A stretch of DNA of 64,000 nucleotides from an uncultured bacterium (GTDB lineage Bacteria; Cyanobacteriota; Vampirovibrionia; Gastranaerophilales; Gastranaerophilaceae). Position numbers and translations under genes: made by a program. Within the stretch, counting starts at the first letter, position 1; each line of letters starts with the position of its first letter. Of this stretch, positions 62,736 to 64,000 are shown in pieces. Location of the stretch: assembly GCA_950022495.1 (NCBI GenBank), contig CATLLJ010000001.1, positions 1 through 64,000 of the forward strand. Reading direction: 5' to 3'. Under the pieces are notes generated by a model. It searched no databases and was not told the origin of the DNA. It saw only the letters and a list, made by a program, of their open reading frames with translations.

Positions 62736-64000
62736 TTATAAAACAATCGGCCAATAAAAATCTACAAGATATGATGCAGCATCAAAAGGATGTGATAAAA
62801 ACTTCAACTCTTTTGACTGTTTTATCTGAGTATATGTAGGCACATCAATTTTTGAAGAACCTTCAATATAGCGTAAATTATACATATTATAGAGAAGCTT
62901 TTCGCATTTTGGAGAAATAAATAAGCAGATTTCTCCCTTTGCATTTTTAACTTTAGCATTAAAAGCGGCTATCCTGTTTTTTATTGGAGGATTAAATGCC
63001 TTGATTCTAATTTCGACATTATAACCGAAAGATTCAAGCTTTTTCTTGATAATTACATAGTTTGTATATTCGCTCATACAACTTCTGTTATCACCGGAAG
63101 CATCACCGTTAATAATAATTTTACCCTTATGATTTGGATATCTGTTATAGAATTCATCACAAGTTTTAGAGGTTGTTGTATTTTCAATAACAAGTTCATC
63201 AAAATAAAAAACCTTGTTTTCAGTTTTATGAGCCAGAACCCAGGCCATAGGGTCAACGTTAAAATCACAGCTTATGTGAACATCCAAATCAGGTTGATAC
63301 TTGATATCTCTAACATTTTCATTAGTAAAATCTTTGACAACAAGATTTTCATTATAATTTCCGGTCTTACCAAGAACAAATGTTTCATAATAACTTTTGT
63401 CATACAACTTTTTAAGTTCTTCACAAAAACCCTCCGGCAAATAGATATTTTGAGTTGTTGGTGCACAAATCAAACGATAATTTGGCGGCGGATTGATAAA
63501 AAAAGTTTTATAAATCCACCCTTGCTGAATTTCGGGATTAGTGTGCCCGAAAATTCTATAGGTAAAATTTTTCCATTCTGGAAGAATTTTCTGCCTCATT
63601 CTTGCAAGAAGCATCTTGAAAGTATCGTAAGGGATATCCGACATTTCTTCAATTTCAACAAATCCCAGATTTAATGACTTTAACTTGTTAGGTTCATCAA
63701 AATGCCTGAAAAGGATTTCTGAATTGTTGCGAAAAATAAGCTTCTGTTCAGAACTCATCCATTTGTAATCTACACCATCAACCAGCTTCATACTATCAAG
63801 ATGTTCAAAATAACTCTGAAGTGTGGTATCCCTGACAAGAGTATAAGTTTGAGCACCCACAAGCCCTCTGATACCATTAAACTTTAAAGCAAGAAGTATC
63901 CCGAGTAAAGATCCGGCAAAAGTTTTACCGGACCCATACCCGCCCTGATAGACAGCCACATCAAGGGAATAATTATGAGGGATTTCCAGAAATTCACGCT
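62736..64000 (-). CDS. Phage terminase large subunit (5' end beyond window)
   Basis: The frame is open to the window end (upstream codons read FLEIPHNYSLDVAVYQ), so the GTG given by the track is not the start. It has Walker A GGYGSGKTFAGSLLG, a helicase-like Walker B region GFVEIEEMSDIP, and an RNase H-like nuclease domain with DFNVDPMAWVLAH, KIIINGDASGDN and LSHPFDAASYLVDFYWP holding the acidic residues. Such proteins pump and cut DNA into phage heads. The rest of the element lies to the right. Confidence 0.88.
   Translation of the reverse strand, partial: REFLEIPHNYSLDVAVYQGGYGSGKTFAGSLLGILLALKFNGIRGLVGAQTYTLVRDTTLQSYFEHLDSMKLVDGVDYKWMSSEQKLIFRNNSEILFRHFDEPNKLKSLNLGFVEIEEMSDIPYDTFKMLLARMRQKILPEWKNFTYRIFGHTNPEIQQGWIYKTFFINPPPNYRLICAPTTQNIYLPEGFCEELKKLYDKSYYETFVLGKTGNYNENLVVKDFTNENVRDIKYQPDLDVHISCDFNVDPMAWVLAHKTENKVFYFDELVIENTTTSKTCDEFYNRYPNHKGKIIINGDASGDNRSCMSEYTNYVIIKKKLESFGYNVEIRIKAFNPPIKNRIAAFNAKVKNAKGEICLFISPKCEKLLYNMYNLRYIEGSSKIDVPTYTQIKQSKELKFLSHPFDAASYLVDFYWPIVL

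Overview
The window is an AT-rich bacterial chromosome segment, mostly single-copy housekeeping genes in short operons on both strands. It fits a non-photosynthetic relative of cyanobacteria (Vampirovibrionia/Melainabacteria, probably gut Gastranaerophilales). The reasons are: (1) cyanobacterial-lineage markers, namely a Ycf23/DUF561 protein, an SpoIIIAA/Ycf45-like AAA ATPase ending in an R3H domain, and an abundant-type SLH-domain envelope protein with a Cys-rich N-terminus; (2) Gram-negative envelope functions, namely KDO-8-phosphate synthase and an MlaE-type permease; (3) a type IV pilin-like secreted protein and several lineage-type proteins with a short N-terminal F-T/K-G motif. The assignment is inference from gene content, with no rRNA in the window.

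Layout. 1-4.6 kb: tRNA-Ser(TGA), a DUF4234-like membrane protein, a GtrA-like protein and several unknown proteins. 4.7-11.7 kb: one long + strand run, HEAT repeat protein, queC, DUF366, SPOR protein, then kdsA, MBL hydrolase, pheS and an RseP-type protease. 11.7-17.9 kb: ion transporter, XRE regulator facing a prepilin-like gene, the SLH protein and a secreted relative of its C-terminal domain. 17.9-25.2 kb: glutamate synthase small-subunit-like oxidoreductase, rmuC, a SpoU methyltransferase / M24 peptidase / parvulin cluster. 25.3-31.3 kb: tRNA-Gly(TCC) flanked by an 88-bp inverted repeat and a possible integrase relic, then a patch of unusual genes: radical SAM protein, calpain-like cysteine peptidase, DnaJ with a reduced zinc finger, and a RelA/SpoT-like protein with a small partner. 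31.7-36.2 kb: a 1293-residue protein with two UvrD-like helicase modules, translationally coupled to an Fe-S PD-(D/E)XK nuclease. 36.2-45.4 kb: pdxA plus four-carbon sugar acid kinase, ssb, trpS (with an intact Cys4 Fe-S motif), mlaE, trypsin-like protease, ycf23, folE2, mazG, two small unknowns. 45.5-57.8 kb: TPR glycosyltransferase, tandem ArsP_2-type metal exporters, alr, dihydrolipoamide dehydrogenase-like, R3H ATPase, ribE-ribBA-GNAT. 58-62.5 kb: two unknown genes, one of 1211 residues. 62.5-64 kb: a small membrane protein and a phage terminase large subunit cut by the window end, so a prophage probably begins here.

The most unusual items are a family of short non-coding elements with perfect terminal inverted repeats and internal hairpins (two clear copies, one composite, one relic); the calpain-like and RelA/SpoT-like genes in the accessory patch; the fused double-helicase plus separate nuclease; and an N-terminal motif shared by otherwise unrelated unknown proteins. 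No CRISPR array, rRNA or insertion sequence with a transposase was seen.
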